Assembly (NCBI GenBank): GCA_947494095.1
Contig: CANLTI010000010.1
Location: 1-64,000 of the forward strand
DNA: 64,000 nt
Direction: 5' to 3'
Origin: an uncultured Pseudomonadales bacterium
Lineage (GTDB): Bacteria; Pseudomonadota; Gammaproteobacteria; Pseudomonadales; Cellvibrionaceae
Of the stretch, positions 54,481 to 62,848 are shown piece by piece. Position 1 is the first letter of the stretch. Each line of letters opens with the position of its first letter. The position numbers and the translations under genes are program-made. A model generated the notes under the pieces. The model was not told the origin of the DNA. It did not search any database and saw nothing but the letters and a program-made list of their open reading frames with translations.

Positions 54481-54498
54481 AAGCCCTAACAAGGGCTT
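54481..54498 (-). terminator. Terminator of the prophage lipoprotein gene
   Basis: AAGCCCT and AGGGCTT form a 7-bp stem with a 4-nt loop. On the minus strand it is followed by a run of T, so it ends leftward transcription from 55115; it may also stop the rightward gene ending at 54455. Confidence 0.75.
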
Positions 54499-54608
54499 AA
54501 TAATTGGCGTAGTCAATGCAGTACTGAACAACCTAGGCGAGCATCTTAGTAATGATGCCCGCCTGGGCATGCGGCATAGACTGAATGATGTAACAAAAGA
54601 TATAGAGC

Positions 54609-55115
54609 CTACTCGCCATCAAACGCCGTAGTATTAAAGGTGAGTTGCGTTTTCAATTCCAAAGTCTTAGTCATATCCGCTACGTTAACTAACCTAAAGG
54701 CCACCTCTGCCACCCCTTCTTTTTTATCCGCACTTAACGTCTCAAAATTTACACTAACATGCGTATCATGCTTTGAAGACAACACAAAATTATCACCATT
54801 ATGCCAGCAGTCAATTGTAATATTAGCGGTGTTTTCACGTCTGCGCGATTGCACTTTGTACAACGCATCGACCAAGTCTAGCGGTAGTGTTAGGTCACAC
54901 CACTCCCCCTCGCCTTCCGTGTTATCACCAAACGCCAAAGCCCATGCCATCCGCTCTGGTGCAAACTCAAACTCACCCACACTGCCTTTAACAACCTGGT
55001 TAAACTCAACAACCATTGCTGTAGGTTTGGGCTCAGTAGGTGGAGGCGGGGCTTTGGTGCTACAGCCACTTGTGATTAAAGTAGTTATTAATGCAATCGT
55101 TACCTTGGTTTTCAT
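54609..55115 (-). CDS. Prophage-encoded lipoprotein
   Basis: 168 residues with a clear lipoprotein signal (lipobox ITSGC, Cys18) and a Pro-rich linker (KAPPPPTEPKP). The mature domain is beta-rich and acidic. No family recognised. It lies between the early and late regions with its own terminator, the typical placing of a moron expressed from the lysogen, for example for superinfection exclusion or surface change. Confidence 0.7.
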   Translation of the reverse strand: MKTKVTIALITTLITSGCSTKAPPPPTEPKPTAMVVEFNQVVKGSVGEFEFAPERMAWALAFGDNTEGEGEWCDLTLPLDLVDALYKVQSRRRENTANITIDCWHNGDNFVLSSKHDTHVSVNFETLSADKKEGVAEVAFRLVNVADMTKTLELKTQLTFNTTAFDGE

Positions 55116-55192
55116 GCTCTATCCTTTCGTATCATTGGTGATGCGCTGACACTAATATAGAACATATGACATGGCAAATCAGATGAATAAAC

Positions 55193-55486
55193 TTAGGCTG
55201 TGCCTATCCCACTTAACAACCGGCTTCGCTCCTCGGGTTGTAAGTTGCTTAATAAACTGCGTAATAAGTCGAGGGTGTCGTTTTTACACGGCGATAGCGT
55301 ATGCTTAAACGCTAACGATACAACAAACGTATGGCCACAGTGTGGATCTTTACAGCTGCAATAGAGGTCGCTCACCTCATCTGATAAGACTTTTCTTGAA
55401 TTAATGATTGCGGTTTGGCCACATTTACAATGTACTCGCACCTTGCTACTCCATGAAGGGTAATTATTACCCCTAAATATTACCAT
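55193..55486 (-). CDS. Ogr/Delta-like zinc-finger late activator
   Basis: 97 residues. Metal ligands in the P2 Ogr pattern: CKCG (about 20-23) and CSCKDPHCGHTF (about 43-54). The FVVSLAFKHTL stretch after the last ligand matches the Ogr layout of aromatic and hydrophobic residues. Ogr-type proteins switch on P2 late promoters. In P2 ogr is at the other end near D; here it sits 9 bp beyond Q and is transcribed with Q and P. Confidence 0.85.
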   Translation of the reverse strand: MVIFRGNNYPSWSSKVRVHCKCGQTAIINSRKVLSDEVSDLYCSCKDPHCGHTFVVSLAFKHTLSPCKNDTLDLLRSLLSNLQPEERSRLLSGIGTA

Positions 55487-55495
55487 GTTAATTCC

Positions 55496-56506
55496 CTACT
55501 CGCTTATTTTTGGTTCTGTAAATGTGAGCCATTTAGAACGTGGTAAGTACTCGTTTAACTGTTTAAACACATCTTGCAGCGGTGCCACTTCGTTTTCAAA
55601 ATGCACTTGGCTAATTTTTTGAATGTCCCCAAAGCCGCCGGTGTTCTCGGGCATTATGCCGGCAAGGGCGGCGGGCATGCGCCACATGCTTAAAATATCG
55701 TTGCGGCTTATATCTTTAATACGCTGGAATTCATCTTTTGTGGCTATGTCACCCACGGGAATAATCTTTACGCTGTCGGGTCGGCCGCCTGGAATGTTTA
55801 AAAACATGCTTCTAAAGTTGCCCACGCCTTTACTGCTTTTTACCTTTTCCTTTAGCAGCGCTTCATCTTCTGGCGAAAGTTTGGCATCGGCGGTGTAAAA
55901 GATATAACCCATATGCGCGCCGTTGCGGTAATAGCGGCGTCTAAATAGCGTGGCATCCTCGTTGAGTAAAACAGACTGAATACCACCCATGTATTGCGGT
56001 GTGCCGTAAATTTCTTGGTTGGGGTCATACTCTTTCAAATGCACCACTTCGCCTGGCTTAAAAATGATCGGGTCTTTGCCTGCCCGTAGCCGGCAGTATT
56101 GGTTATCGGCTTTCATGCGGCGCATGTTGATGCCGGGCAAATGCGTAAAGCCTAGGGTGTGGCCATAGCGATTTTGTACACGCTGCAAATAACATTGCCC
56201 CAACACCATAAAATCGTAACAGGCATTGCCGGCGTGCTCGGCGCTTAGCGCTTTGCTGGGCACAAAAAACTTGCGGAATAAGTTACGCTTAAAAAATGGA
56301 ATGGTGCCATGGTGGGCATTGGCACGGGTGAGCTTGATTAAACCCGCTTGCGATACCGGTGTTTCGTAATAGCTGTGCTCGTCGTGGGCAAATATGCCTA
56401 AATAGTCCGCAATATTATTGCCTAAAACACTCTCGGGCTCGCCAAAGCTAAAGGTTTGAATGTCGCTTTGTTGTGGGGTGTTGGTGGCATTATCTAAGTC
56501 GCTCAT
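55496..56506 (-). CDS. P2 Q-like portal protein
   Basis: 336 residues, matching the 344 of P2 Q. Portal-family landmarks are KEYDPNQEIYGTPQYMGGIQ, LNEDATLFRRRYYRNGAHMGYI and DILSMWRMPAALAGIMPENTGG. It forms the dodecameric ring through which DNA enters the head. It follows the terminase gene by 3 bp in the leftward Q-P pair. Confidence 0.93.
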   Translation of the reverse strand: MSDLDNATNTPQQSDIQTFSFGEPESVLGNNIADYLGIFAHDEHSYYETPVSQAGLIKLTRANAHHGTIPFFKRNLFRKFFVPSKALSAEHAGNACYDFMVLGQCYLQRVQNRYGHTLGFTHLPGINMRRMKADNQYCRLRAGKDPIIFKPGEVVHLKEYDPNQEIYGTPQYMGGIQSVLLNEDATLFRRRYYRNGAHMGYIFYTADAKLSPEDEALLKEKVKSSKGVGNFRSMFLNIPGGRPDSVKIIPVGDIATKDEFQRIKDISRNDILSMWRMPAALAGIMPENTGGFGDIQKISQVHFENEVAPLQDVFKQLNEYLPRSKWLTFTEPKISE

Positions 56507-56509
56507 TAT

Positions 56510-58255
56510 TTATCCTATTGCCAGCGTGGCAGTGCGCCCACCGCCGTTAAGTGGTTCGTGGCTAATGCCGTTAAGTAGTGCCCAGGCGCTATCGGCATGG
56601 CCGTTGGCGGCGTCGCGGCTGCTATCGAAAGTGGTCATACCGCCCCGTGTTGTGGTTTGGCGTATTTGTATTAAGCCTTGCGCTATATCGTTATTCTCGC
56701 TGTCCCATTCAATGCGCTGGTTTTCGACAACGTCCATGCCCTTGAGCACCAAGCGCGTTTTACTTTCTATGCCGTAGTGTATGCCGGTGGCGTGGGGGTA
56801 AAACTCTTGCACTTTCTCTAATACGCCTAGGCCCATGCCGGTGCTGTCTATGCCTATAAATTGCACGTTAAAACGCTGGGTAAGCTCTTTAATGCGGTTA
56901 GCTTGGTGATGGAAACTGCCGCTTAAATACAGGCGTTTTAATACGCGGAATTTACCCCCTGGCTTCATTGGTGGTGCCACAATAACAACGGCGCTTTTAT
57001 CGCCTTTGCGTGCGGGGTCGTAACCTATCCATACCGGCATATTATTAAAGGGGCGGTCTGCATTAGGGTCATAATCGGGCCAGCGCTCTAGCGAGCACAC
57101 ATTGCTACTAAGCAGGTCATCTAATTTAAATACACTCATGCCCGCTTCTAAAAAGTGGCACATAAATAAATTACTAAATTCTAGCGTTGTGTATTCGTCT
57201 TTTAATTGCTGTATGTCAAATAGGTCACAGCCTTGGTTTTGCGCATCTTCTATCGTGACTTTGTTACGCCAAATACCGTCGGCACCCACAATGCCGGCTA
57301 ATAATTGTTCGTCGGTAAACTCAAAGTTGGCTTTTTTTCGTTTGTTCTCGTTGTACTTTTCGCCGCTCCAAATAGGGTAAGCGCCGTGGCTTTTAACGCT
57401 GGGGGTAGATATATAGGTTTTACGCCACTTTTTTTGGCTGGCCATAGCACTAGCTAATTTGTTGACGCGTACAAAATCGGGTATCCAAAAAACCTCATCA
57501 ATATATAAGTGCCCATGGTAGCCCTGTGATGTGCGCGCATTAGTTGATACAAAGCGTAGCTCGGCGCCGTTACTCAGCGTAAATACATCGCCGCCTTTTA
57601 GCTCAACATCAAAGTATTCCATTGCAAACTTTATAATGTAGGCTTTAAAAGCATAGGCTTGGGCTTTACTGGCGCTTAAAAATATTTGGTTGTCGCCGGT
57701 TAATACGGCATCTTCAAAGGCTTCAAAGGCGTAATAATAGGTTGCGCCTATTTGCCTGCTTTTCAAATTAAAACGGGTACGCTGATGCTTGTTTTTATGC
57801 CAGTTTTTTTGGTACTCAAAAAACAACTCTTCGCGTATTTGGCTTAAACGCTCTTCGGTTATTTCGCTAATATCGTTTTTACGCTTACCACCACGTTTTT
57901 TAGCGCTGCCCTCGTTATCACCTTGCTTACCCCCACCATTATTTTGTTTAAGGGCTTTGGCTTTACGTGCATCAATTAACGATAATTTATCGAGTAGGTT
58001 ACTAAGTTGGTTAATTTCTTTGTAGTCGGCATCGGTTTTGGTTTCTTTTTCGATTAATTTAATCAGCTTGCGGGTGGTGGCTTCCTCGACTGTTTCGTGG
58101 TTAAGCATATCGTCCCACAAGCCTTTTTCGGCCCATTGGTAAACCACACGCCCATTATTTAAGCCCAGCTCTTCGACGATGGCACGTACCGAGCAACGGC
58201 GAACGTACATCATTTTGGCCGCCATTTTTATTTCATCTGAATATGTACGCGACAT
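56510..58255 (-). CDS. P2 P-like terminase large subunit (ATPase)
   Basis: 581 residues, the P2 P length. An N-terminal helix-turn-helix (AAKMMYVRRCSVRAIVEELG, VVYQWAEKGLW) is followed by the packaging ATPase with SRQIGATYYYAFEAF (Walker A region) and LYIDEVFWIPDF (Walker B). The C-terminal nuclease fold has GYDPARKGDKSAVVIV and FIGIDSTGMGLG. With the M protein it cuts at cos and drives DNA into the head. It starts 194 bp from the opposed O gene, the expected divergent late-promoter region. Confidence 0.94.
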   Translation of the reverse strand: MSRTYSDEIKMAAKMMYVRRCSVRAIVEELGLNNGRVVYQWAEKGLWDDMLNHETVEEATTRKLIKLIEKETKTDADYKEINQLSNLLDKLSLIDARKAKALKQNNGGGKQGDNEGSAKKRGGKRKNDISEITEERLSQIREELFFEYQKNWHKNKHQRTRFNLKSRQIGATYYYAFEAFEDAVLTGDNQIFLSASKAQAYAFKAYIIKFAMEYFDVELKGGDVFTLSNGAELRFVSTNARTSQGYHGHLYIDEVFWIPDFVRVNKLASAMASQKKWRKTYISTPSVKSHGAYPIWSGEKYNENKRKKANFEFTDEQLLAGIVGADGIWRNKVTIEDAQNQGCDLFDIQQLKDEYTTLEFSNLFMCHFLEAGMSVFKLDDLLSSNVCSLERWPDYDPNADRPFNNMPVWIGYDPARKGDKSAVVIVAPPMKPGGKFRVLKRLYLSGSFHHQANRIKELTQRFNVQFIGIDSTGMGLGVLEKVQEFYPHATGIHYGIESKTRLVLKGMDVVENQRIEWDSENNDIAQGLIQIRQTTTRGGMTTFDSSRDAANGHADSAWALLNGISHEPLNGGGRTATLAIG

Positions 58256-58449
58256 TAATACACCGTTATTAACTGTAGGTGTGGCTATGCTAGGGCATTT
58301 TGTACGTTGAATATTGCGGCTATGTTTCTCATTATTTCTAAATAAACAAACCAGAAAAAACGAGTCTTGCTATGTGTTTGTTATCGGGTTTTTGCGGTGT
58401 ACTGTGGCGTTATTGAAATATACAACGCTAATCAATAAAGGGGCTATCA

Positions 58450-59304
58450 ATGCCGCGCAAGCTTGTTACTGAATTTGTAAAAATTGCAACCGCCGGCGAA
58501 ACAATCGACGGGCGCAATATCTCTGAGCAACAAATACACGATATGGCCGAAACGTACGACCGTAATGATTACACCGCGGTCATATCCTACGAGCACATTA
58601 AATATTTTGGCAATATGGGTGTTGTACAAGAGGTTAAAACCGATAAAGACGGTAAGGGTCGCGTAAGCTTGTACGCAAAAATAACCCCCTCAGAAGATTT
58701 GATTTACATTAATCGCAATGGCCAAAAACTATTTACCTCTATTGAACTAAACCCCGATTTTGTGGGTACAGGTAAAGCCTACTTAGTAGGCCTTGCTGTA
58801 ACCGATACCCCCGCCAGCTTGGGTACCGAAGAGCTGCATTTTTCTAACCGCAAGCAAGCGCCTAATAATGTCTTTTCGAATACTGTGGAATTACAGCCGT
58901 TGCAATTTGAGCAAGAAGGCTCATTGCTAAACCGTTTATTTGGTCGCACCCAACAAACCGATAACCCGAGTGATGATGAAATGTCAAAAGAAGCGCTAGA
59001 AAATTTAACACAAACCGTAGCCAACTTGGCCTCAAAAGTAGAAGCCTTTACCGCTGCCCCCATTGCGCCAGTAGTAACAACGCCAGTAAAACCCGAAGAA
59101 GTACCCACTGATTTGGTTGAAAAGTTCAATACCCTTAGCGCGGCCAATACTGATTTGAGCGAAAAATTTAATACCTTACAAGCAGAAAATGCCGAGCTAA
59201 AAACTGAGTTTGCAGTGCTTAAAGAGTCATTGGGGGAGCCGGTGCCAGGTACTAACGGCGGGCAAGATTTGGGTGATGAAAGCACCGAAGCCGATATCAT
59301 TTAA
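58450..59304 (+). CDS. P2 O-like capsid scaffold/protease
   Basis: 284 residues, equal to P2 O. The N-terminal serine-protease part includes FVKIATAGETIDGRNISEQQ and SYEHIKYFG; SLYAKITPSEDLIYINR and NPDFVGTGKAYLVGLAVTDTPAS are family signatures. The C-terminal half is a coiled-coil scaffold (LSEKFNTLQAENAELKTEF). It shapes the prohead and processes itself and the capsid protein. Confidence 0.93.
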   Translation: MPRKLVTEFVKIATAGETIDGRNISEQQIHDMAETYDRNDYTAVISYEHIKYFGNMGVVQEVKTDKDGKGRVSLYAKITPSEDLIYINRNGQKLFTSIELNPDFVGTGKAYLVGLAVTDTPASLGTEELHFSNRKQAPNNVFSNTVELQPLQFEQEGSLLNRLFGRTQQTDNPSDDEMSKEALENLTQTVANLASKVEAFTAAPIAPVVTTPVKPEEVPTDLVEKFNTLSAANTDLSEKFNTLQAENAELKTEFAVLKESLGEPVPGTNGGQDLGDESTEADII

Positions 59305-59360
59305 TTTTTATGGGGGGGTACAAGTACTTTTAATTATCGCCACATTCGGGATTTCGAATT

Positions 59361-60395
59361 ATGCATAAGAATACACGTATTAAGTTTAATGCATCTTGTA
59401 ATGCAATCGCAAAAAACTACGGCGTAGACACCGTAGCGCAAACGTACTCAGCCACACCGACTATCGAACAAAAGTTAATGGATCGCGAAGAGGTTAATTC
59501 CAACTTCTTGCAAATGATCAATGTATTGCCTGTAACCGAGCAGCAAGGCCAAAAAGTTTTGGGTGGTGTTTCGGGTATTGTGGGTAAACGCACCAATACA
59601 GCTACTAAAGATCGTGAAACACAAGACCCTTTAGGTTTAACCTCCGGTGGTTATGATTGCCAGAAAAGTGAATTTGATATTCATATTCTATACGACACAT
59701 TAAATGCTTGGGCTAAGTTCCCCGATTTTTACCAGCGTTTTGATAAGTATGTGCGTAAAGCTATCGCACTTGCCAAAATTAGCACAGGCTTTCACGGCAT
59801 TAGTCGCGCAATAGAAACCGACCCCGCTACCAACCCCAACGGTGAAGATCTACACAAAGGCTGGATTCAAAAGTTACGTGAATACGAAGAAGGCTCACAG
59901 GTATTTAGCGAAGGCAATACAGCTGGTCAAATACGTTTAGGTGCGGGTGGTGATTTTGTTAACTTAGATTCAGCTGTACATAGCTGTTTACAGTTAGTTG
60001 GCGAAACCATGCGCGACGACGGGGATTTGATTGCCATTGTTGGCCGCGATTTGTTAGCGTTGGATAAAGCCAGCCTTTATGCCGCGCAAGGCCAGACTCC
60101 GACAGAAAAAGAACGTGTCGAAAATAATGCTGTCACCAAAACATACGGCAGTTTACCCGCAATGAACTTTGGAAAAGTCCCCTCTCGTTTTTTGATGGTC
60201 ACCTCTCTTGATAATTTATCTATTTATTATCAAGAAGGCAGTGTTCGCCAAAAGATCGAGGACAATTCAAAGCGTGATCGCATCGAACACTACAACACGA
60301 TTAACCTTGATTATGTTGTTGAAAACGAAGAGAAATGCGGCGTCTTTGATTTTAAAAACATAAAACTTAAAGATGCTGAGGGCGATTGGGGCTAA
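59361..60395 (+). CDS. P2 N-like major capsid protein
   Basis: 344 residues. The family opening TPTIEQKLMDREEVNSNFLQ is clear, as are KRTNTATKDRETQDP, CQKSEFDIHILYDTLNAWAK and the conserved WLQ-type segment GWIQKLREY. The N-terminal about 30 residues are probably removed by the O protease. Order O-N-M-L is as in P2. Confidence 0.94.
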   Translation: MHKNTRIKFNASCNAIAKNYGVDTVAQTYSATPTIEQKLMDREEVNSNFLQMINVLPVTEQQGQKVLGGVSGIVGKRTNTATKDRETQDPLGLTSGGYDCQKSEFDIHILYDTLNAWAKFPDFYQRFDKYVRKAIALAKISTGFHGISRAIETDPATNPNGEDLHKGWIQKLREYEEGSQVFSEGNTAGQIRLGAGGDFVNLDSAVHSCLQLVGETMRDDGDLIAIVGRDLLALDKASLYAAQGQTPTEKERVENNAVTKTYGSLPAMNFGKVPSRFLMVTSLDNLSIYYQEGSVRQKIEDNSKRDRIEHYNTINLDYVVENEEKCGVFDFKNIKLKDAEGDWG

Positions 60396-60452
60396 GCGCT
60401 TACCCTTTACATCTTGGTTTTATTAACACTATTAACTTGCTGAGTACTGACA

Positions 60453-61163
60453 ATGACCATTCATTTAATTATGGCGCACAAAAAAAAGTGCCAAGCCAAG
60501 CACGCGCTAGCACAGGCGCATAAAAAAATGGCGGGCAGTAGCGCAGCAACTGCCCCTGTACACGACGGCCCACGTCAGCAGGAAGTTAATATTCAAGTAG
60601 CCGATAGCAGCCTAAAAGGCGACTTAGAGCGCTTGAGCGATCTAGAAAATATCGACGATAAAATTGCTTTAAAAAAATCGGAGTTAATCCCCAAGTACCT
60701 ACCCATTGTGCAACACGCTGTAGAGTCGAATGTGGGTTATCACAGTGAAGTGTATTTTGCCGTAGCTTTGTGGTTGCTTGATGCGCAAATGTTCGAAGAG
60801 GCTTTGCCTATTTGTGACTTTGTTATACAGCGCCATATGCCTGTATTAGCCAGCTTTAAGCGTGAGGCTGCGACTATTTTTTGTGATGAAGTTTGGAAGT
60901 GGGCAGAGGCAGAATTTAAAAAGAGCCAAAGTAGCGAGCCCTATTTTAGCCAAGTGCTTGAGTATGTGCAGAGCCAACAATGGCAGTGCCATTTGATTGT
61001 ACATGCGCAACTATTAAAGTTAGCTGCAATGCAAGCAGAGCTTAAAGACGACTGGGCAAAAGCGGTTGCGTTGTATGAACAATGTATGGCTACCAACCCT
61101 GAAAAACACGGCGTTAAAACCAAGCACCAGAACGCCCTAAAAATGCAAAACCCAAAAACGTAA
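60453..61163 (+). CDS. P2 M-like terminase small subunit
   Basis: 236 residues. KSELIPKYLPIVQHAVES, EVYFAVALWLLDAQMFEEAL and the C-terminal helices match the P2 M (terminase endonuclease) family. The ATG at 60453 has no strong Shine-Dalgarno; an internal ATG at 60474 would remove seven residues. It recognises and nicks cos together with the P protein. Confidence 0.9.
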   Translation: MTIHLIMAHKKKCQAKHALAQAHKKMAGSSAATAPVHDGPRQQEVNIQVADSSLKGDLERLSDLENIDDKIALKKSELIPKYLPIVQHAVESNVGYHSEVYFAVALWLLDAQMFEEALPICDFVIQRHMPVLASFKREAATIFCDEVWKWAEAEFKKSQSSEPYFSQVLEYVQSQQWQCHLIVHAQLLKLAAMQAELKDDWAKAVALYEQCMATNPEKHGVKTKHQNALKMQNPKT

Positions 61164-61173
61164 AGGCTCCCCC

Positions 61174-61243
61174 AGGGTCATGGGCCGGTGTTTTACCACA
61201 CGCAATTTGGCGTTGTTGCTAAACCATTCGGCCCCATGATCCT
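61174..61243 (+). repeat. Long hairpin between M and L
   Basis: AGGGTCATGGGCCG (61174-61187) pairs with CGGCCCCATGATCCT (61229-61243), 14 pairs including one G-U and one bulged base, around a 41-nt loop. It ends 23 bp before the L start codon. No T tract follows, so it is not a simple terminator. Confidence 0.65.
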
Positions 61244-61266
61244 CTCAGAATTTTAAAAGGTTGATT

Positions 61267-61719
61267 ATGTCATTCACTGGGCGCAATAAAACATTTGATG
61301 AAACGGTCGTGTCTAATAATGGTTTTTATCCTGATATTGCCTTGGGCGATGTACAAACCATATTTCGCGTACCGACAACCCTAGCTACGCAAACAGTGAC
61401 TCATGAATTAACCGTTGCACTCTTTGACATTAATAAAGCGCTAATGGCTAAGCAGCAAGAGTGGCTAGCAGCGGGCTTTAATACGCTAGCGCAAGTAGAT
61501 GAATACGACCAAGGCTTTCGCAGCACTTTGTATTTAGAAGCCGTGGCTTGCCGCACTAAAGCCTTTTTACTACGCGACTATCAAACATTTAGCCGGCGCG
61601 ATGTTGCCGAAAACCTAGCGGTAGATGGTAACGATACCACCGAGTTTTTATGGACTAAAAGCGATGCGGCTTTACGTGCATTACTGGGCGTGCCCGCTAT
61701 TGGTGTGGACTTACTGTAA
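61267..61719 (+). CDS. P2 L-like head completion protein
   Basis: 150 residues from the ATG at 61267, with AAAAGG 6 nt upstream; a TTG two codons earlier is less likely. DIALGDVQTIFRVPTTL, YLEAVACRTKAFLLRDY and FLWTKSDAALRALLG match P2 L. It closes the head after packaging. Its stop codon overlaps the start of the R-like gene by 1 bp. Confidence 0.9.
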   Translation: MSFTGRNKTFDETVVSNNGFYPDIALGDVQTIFRVPTTLATQTVTHELTVALFDINKALMAKQQEWLAAGFNTLAQVDEYDQGFRSTLYLEAVACRTKAFLLRDYQTFSRRDVAENLAVDGNDTTEFLWTKSDAALRALLGVPAIGVDLL

Positions 61720-62204
61720 TGGCGTTAAAAAAGCTCAAACAATTAAACCACTTTTTACTACAGCAAAATTTTGTAGACGAAAACAAAATAGCAAGCTGGA
61801 TGGAGTCGGGCAAGTTAGACCCTGCAAATAAAAACGAAGGCGATGCACTGTTAGTTTGCCGCTGCCATTACACCGCAATTTTTAGCATAGAAGGCTTTAC
61901 GGGCAACCCCGATTTACTGTTTGTATTAGTGTGTACCTGGTTAATGATTAACGATGCCCAGCGCGATAATTACGAATTACCCGCGCCCGATATCGACATA
62001 GATATTTTAGATAACGACAGCGCCGATATTGAAATACAAATAGAATTTAAAGAAGACATACACATAGTGCCAGATGCCGCCGGCACCATTGAATACGACG
62101 GCCAGCAATGGGCGTTAGGCGCTAGCGAAGTACGCACGGTAGATGAAATAGCGGTTAATGATAACGCTGCACGCGCAACCGATTTACCCGTGAGTAACAC
62201 CTAG
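61719..62204 (+). CDS. P2 R-like tail completion protein
   Basis: 161 residues. KLKQLNHFLLQQNF, WMESGKLDPA and FVLVCTWLMINDAQRDNYELP follow the P2 R family, with a longer acidic C-terminus. In P2 the genes X, Y, K and lysABC lie between L and R; here R overlaps L directly, so lysis genes have been lost from or were never at this place. Confidence 0.85.
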   Translation: MALKKLKQLNHFLLQQNFVDENKIASWMESGKLDPANKNEGDALLVCRCHYTAIFSIEGFTGNPDLLFVLVCTWLMINDAQRDNYELPAPDIDIDILDNDSADIEIQIEFKEDIHIVPDAAGTIEYDGQQWALGASEVRTVDEIAVNDNAARATDLPVSNT

Positions 62205-62839
62205 TGCTAACGGTTGATGTAGCCAGTGGTTTAAATGCCTCACAGCGCTTGCAGTTAATTGCAATGCCGCCGGCTAAGCGGCGCAGGGTATTGGCTAATA
62301 TTGGCCGCAAAGTACGCGTAGCTAGCCGCAAGCGGTTACGCACGCAACGCGATATACAGGGTAAAAAATGGCAAGGCCGCCAAAGCGGTAAAAGCCGCAA
62401 AATGTTACGCGGTATCAGCAAGCGCATGGTTGTACTCAGTAATAGCAGTCAAACCGACGTGACGTTTAAGCACACTAAAACCGGCCGCATTGCCTACGCA
62501 CAGCAATACGGTATAGCGCAAGAAATGACAGCCGCCCAAGCGGCTAAACAATACGGCACACCCGATTACAAAGCGCCAGCAAGCGCCAGCCAAGCCAAAG
62601 CGTTACGTAATGCCGGCTACAAAATAAGACGCAAGCGCGGTAAAGGCTGGAAGTCGCCCACGCTTAAATGGATTACGCAAAATATAAGTAATGGCCAAGC
62701 CGGTTTTATTTTGCGCCTACTACGCGATGAGACACCTAAAAAAAGCTGGACGATTAATTTACCCGCGCGCAGCTTTTTAGGCGCAACGCAAAACGACATT
62801 AACGCAATGGCGCAAACCCTTTTTAACGCGAACGCATAG
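62204..62839 (+). CDS. P2 S-like tail completion (virion morphogenesis) protein
   Basis: 211 residues from a GTG that overlaps the R stop codon by 1 bp (TAGTG). Highly basic (RRRVLANIGRKVRVASRKR) with the family segment RIAYAQQYGI and a C-terminal ARSFLGATQNDINAMAQ. Length is more than P2 S (150), due to an insert in the middle. It joins tail to head. Confidence 0.87.
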   Translation: MLTVDVASGLNASQRLQLIAMPPAKRRRVLANIGRKVRVASRKRLRTQRDIQGKKWQGRQSGKSRKMLRGISKRMVVLSNSSQTDVTFKHTKTGRIAYAQQYGIAQEMTAAQAAKQYGTPDYKAPASASQAKALRNAGYKIRRKRGKGWKSPTLKWITQNISNGQAGFILRLLRDETPKKSWTINLPARSFLGATQNDINAMAQTLFNANA

Positions 62840-62848
62840 GTAAAAATT

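Noticed and set aside
54640..55149. 169-residue rightward ORF
   Set aside because: Antisense to the lipoprotein gene, which has a proper signal peptide and terminator.
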